Translations under genes and position numbers: made by a program | In this document: one piece after another, positions 62,076 to 64,000 of the stretch | Numbering within the stretch: the stretch's first letter is position 1 | Layout: the number at the start of each line of letters is the position of its first letter | Assembly: GCF_900113485.1 (NCBI RefSeq) | Contig: NZ_FOPM01000018.1 | Span: 26,765-90,764, forward strand | Reading direction: 5' to 3' | DNA length: 64,000 nucleotides | Origin: Methylobacterium gossipiicola | Lineage (GTDB): Bacteria > Pseudomonadota > Alphaproteobacteria > Rhizobiales > Beijerinckiaceae | The notes under the pieces: generated by a model | Databases searched by the model: none | What the model was told of the DNA's origin: nothing | The model's input: the letters and a program-made list of their open reading frames with translations, nothing else

Positions 62076-63376
62076 GCCGCGGTCTCGGGGTCCAACGGCG
62101 CCGGCGCGTCGGGCGCGGCGGCGGACGGATGGCGAGGAGTCAGGACCCGTTCGCGCAGGCGCTGGGGGCCGAGGGTCATGGCGAAGAAGTCATAGGCCCC
62201 ATGCCGGTCGTTCGCCATCAGGAACTGGAAGTGCATCCGGAACGGCCGCCAGCGGACCCGGTGATAGGTCTCCGGGCTGATGATGTCGCGAAACCGCGCC
62301 GAACGGATCAGGGGATTGGTGGCGGGGCGGTCGCCCAGCGCGAAATCCAGTTCCTGCAGGGGATTGAAGCCGGGAAAGTTCATCCAGTCCTGCGGCGCCT
62401 GGTAATCGACCCAGACGACGCGATGGCTGGTGCAGAGCGCGGCGATCTCGGCGCGCAGGCGGGTCGCGCGGGGCTGGAGCGCCACGAGGGGGAGGCCCGA
62501 GCCGAGGGTGACGAGGGCGAAATTCGCCGCGCCCGTCCCGAGGGTCGGATCGCGCGCCAGCACCCGCGCGGCGACCTCCACCGCCGTCATGGCGCCGGAG
62601 GAGTGGCCCACGAGCATCACCTCATCGATGGAGGCGCCCTCGGCCGCGAGGGCGGCGAGGCGCGCGAGGACATGGTCTGCGAAGGCGTCGAGGCGCGCCG
62701 CGTAGTCCGGCCGCCAGCCCTGGCCGTGCTGCCAGTTGAACACCCAGTCGTTGAGGAGCTGCCAGAAGAAGACGCGGTTGAGGAGCGCCTCGATGGCCTT
62801 GATCCAGCCGAGGCCCACGAGGAGCCCGAGGGGCACCGTCGCCCAGAGCGGCCAGCCCAGGCTGTGCCCGAACCCGTCGCCGAGATGGGCGTGCACCAGG
62901 CCCGCGATGAACGCCGTGCCGAGGCCCAGGATCAAGAGCAGGACGAACGGGTAGAGGATGACGTTGCCGTACTTCCAATTGAGCCGGTAGAACCGCACCA
63001 TGAGGCCGGTGACGATCACCTGCAGGGTGCCGAGCACGAGGAGTCCGGCGCTGACGAAGCGCGAGCGGGCGAAGTCGCGGACCACGAGGTCGTCCCACAG
63101 CAGCACGTCGTAGTCGGTCCGCGCGGCCCCCCAGGCGGGCTCGGCGGCCACGCTCCAGCCCTGCACGCGGCCATCCGGGCTGAGCGTGGCGGGTCCGATC
63201 CGGGGCTTGGGCAATCCGAATCGCTTGGCCCAGCGCGAGACTTCGCGCACGAACAGCATCCGGTAGCGGGTGCGCCCCTCCGGATCGTAGCCCGGGATAT
63301 AGAAGATCTGACGCCTTCGGACCGCCCCCGGAATCGCTTCGGCGAGGCCCGGAGGTGTGTAATCGAGAGGGAGCAT
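62072..63376 (-). CDS. Alpha/beta hydrolase with three inserted membrane segments
   Basis: 434 residues from ATG 63376. N-terminal hydrolase strand (RRQIFYIPGYDPEGRTRYRM), then three membrane segments at about 107-128, 138-163 and 174-192, then the nucleophile elbow LVGHSSGAMTAVEV with Ser259. The interruption of the fold by membrane helices is odd. No clear substrate; resembles uncharacterised proteobacterial proteins with this plan. First gene of the unit with gntK. Confidence 0.8.
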   Translation of the reverse strand: MLPLDYTPPGLAEAIPGAVRRRQIFYIPGYDPEGRTRYRMLFVREVSRWAKRFGLPKPRIGPATLSPDGRVQGWSVAAEPAWGAARTDYDVLLWDDLVVRDFARSRFVSAGLLVLGTLQVIVTGLMVRFYRLNWKYGNVILYPFVLLLILGLGTAFIAGLVHAHLGDGFGHSLGWPLWATVPLGLLVGLGWIKAIEALLNRVFFWQLLNDWVFNWQHGQGWRPDYAARLDAFADHVLARLAALAAEGASIDEVMLVGHSSGAMTAVEVAARVLARDPTLGTGAANFALVTLGSGLPLVALQPRATRLRAEIAALCTSHRVVWVDYQAPQDWMNFPGFNPLQELDFALGDRPATNPLIRSARFRDIISPETYHRVRWRPFRMHFQFLMANDRHGAYDFFAMTLGPQRLRERVLTPRHPSAAAPDAPAPLDPETAA

Positions 63377-63615
63377 GGCACACGCTGCCCGTGGCCTCGG
63401 GGGATCGAGGTCTGAAGGGCCGCCGACAGGTGGGCACATCGCGCGTGCCGCCACAAGCGTCCCGAATGTCCAGATCGAACAGGCGGGAGCCGGTGCACAG
63501 CGGGGATGACGGCACGGTCCGGCCGGTCCCAACGGGACTGTGACCGCCTCGCCACGGACAGGGCGATGGGGATGGTCTAGGCAGCAGGCGAGAGAAACCG
63601 ACAGGCGATCCTGCA

Positions 63616-64000
63616 TGCGCGTTCTACCCCTGGCCCTCTGCACCGCCCTGGCGGTGTCGGGCTGCTCCTCGATCCTTCCGGGCGCCGGCCCGACGACGGG
63701 CGCCATCGTGGACGGGGCGGACGTGTCGACGAGCGAGGGTACCTTCGCGCGCTACGAGATCATCGATCTCACCGCCGCCACCGTCGAGGCCCTGCGCGGA
63801 CGGCCCCTCGACAGCCTGCTCGCCTCCTTCGGCGATCACCGCCCGTCCATGGAGCCCGTCATCGGGATCGGCGACTACGTCGCCGTCTCCGTCTGGGAGG
63901 CCGGGTCCGGCGGCCTGTTCTCCGGGCCGCTCTCCGCCGACCGCTTCTCCGCCGGTTCCAAGGCCGCCACCATCCCCGAGCAGGTGGTGGCGCGCGACGG
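63616..64000 (+). CDS. Wza-type polysaccharide export lipoprotein (partial)
   Basis: First 128 codons; continues beyond the window. Lipobox AVSGC (Cys at 17) with a following Ser-rich start, then SEGTFARYEIIDLTAATVEA and VIGIGDYVAVSVWEAGSGGL, the polysaccharide biosynthesis/export (Poly_export) start. Probably the outer-membrane export protein of an exopolysaccharide cluster to the right. Divergent from the membrane hydrolase gene, with a 239-bp gap. Confidence 0.85.

Noticed and set aside
1..64000. CRISPR arrays, tRNA/rRNA genes, insertion sequences, prophage
   Set aside because: No spaced repeats, no tRNA-like T-loop sequences in gaps, no transposase or phage proteins were found on either strand.

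Overview
This window comes from the chromosome of a pink-pigmented facultative methylotroph of the Methylobacterium/Methylorubrum group (Alphaproteobacteria, Rhizobiales). The diagnosis rests on a complete methanol dehydrogenase cluster in the gene order described for Methylobacterium extorquens (mxaF-J-G-I-R-S-A-C-K-L-D-E-H-B), on the very high GC content, and on alphaproteobacterial markers such as DUF3126, LapG-like C93 peptidases and a dac-tmk-holB-metG-tatD operon. No phage, insertion sequence, CRISPR array, tRNA or rRNA gene was seen.

Left part (1-12.3 kb, mostly minus strand): the start of trmFO; a trypsin/PDZ protein that has lost all three catalytic residues; a three-subunit molybdenum aldehyde/xanthine dehydrogenase of the PaoABC type without a Tat leader; and a metal-efflux operon (Cys/His-rich secreted protein, unusual two-part RND adaptor, heavy-metal RND pump, DUF305 protein), divergent from cobF. 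At 12.5-15.6 kb lie a secreted ClpP-like protein, a PAS protein, and an orphan ParA plus ribbon-helix-helix pair preceded by a strong CtrA-type box.

Middle (16-28.7 kb): cell-wall and housekeeping genes (rlpA, a D,D-carboxypeptidase, tmk, holB, metG, tatD, a PhnP-like hydrolase), then an SGNH hydrolase, ada, an EamA transporter and a secreted trypsin-like protease divergent from mxaF.

Methanol oxidation block (28.8-41.6 kb, plus strand): the promoter region, then mxaF and mxaI (dehydrogenase subunits), mxaG (cytochrome cL), mxaJ, the MoxR/von Willebrand-type calcium-insertion genes mxaR, S, A, C, K and L, then mxaD, mxaE, mxaH and the response regulator mxaB. From mxaR to mxaB most stops and starts overlap, and perfect hairpins separate mxaF from mxaJ and mxaI from mxaR, which fits graded expression within one transcription unit. 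MxaF carries Ala at the position where lanthanide enzymes have Asp, so it is the calcium type.

Right part (41.6-64 kb): flavin reductase, nitroreductase, a pair of secreted unknowns, thrS, a 2-hydroxycarboxylate transporter, yidD, an Fe-S scaffold gene, folE, hisI, a patatin-like hydrolase, a CBS protein, a rhomboid protease, a PAS-like protein, a double PilZ protein, two tandem LapG-like peptidases, DUF3126, cysE, an HTH-shikimate kinase fusion regulator, a lytic transglycosylase, a HAD hydrolase, gluconokinase, a membrane alpha/beta hydrolase and the start of an exopolysaccharide export lipoprotein. Three TTAA-N7-TTAA (CtrA-type) boxes, all in gene-upstream gaps, are the most striking pattern not explained by the genes themselves.
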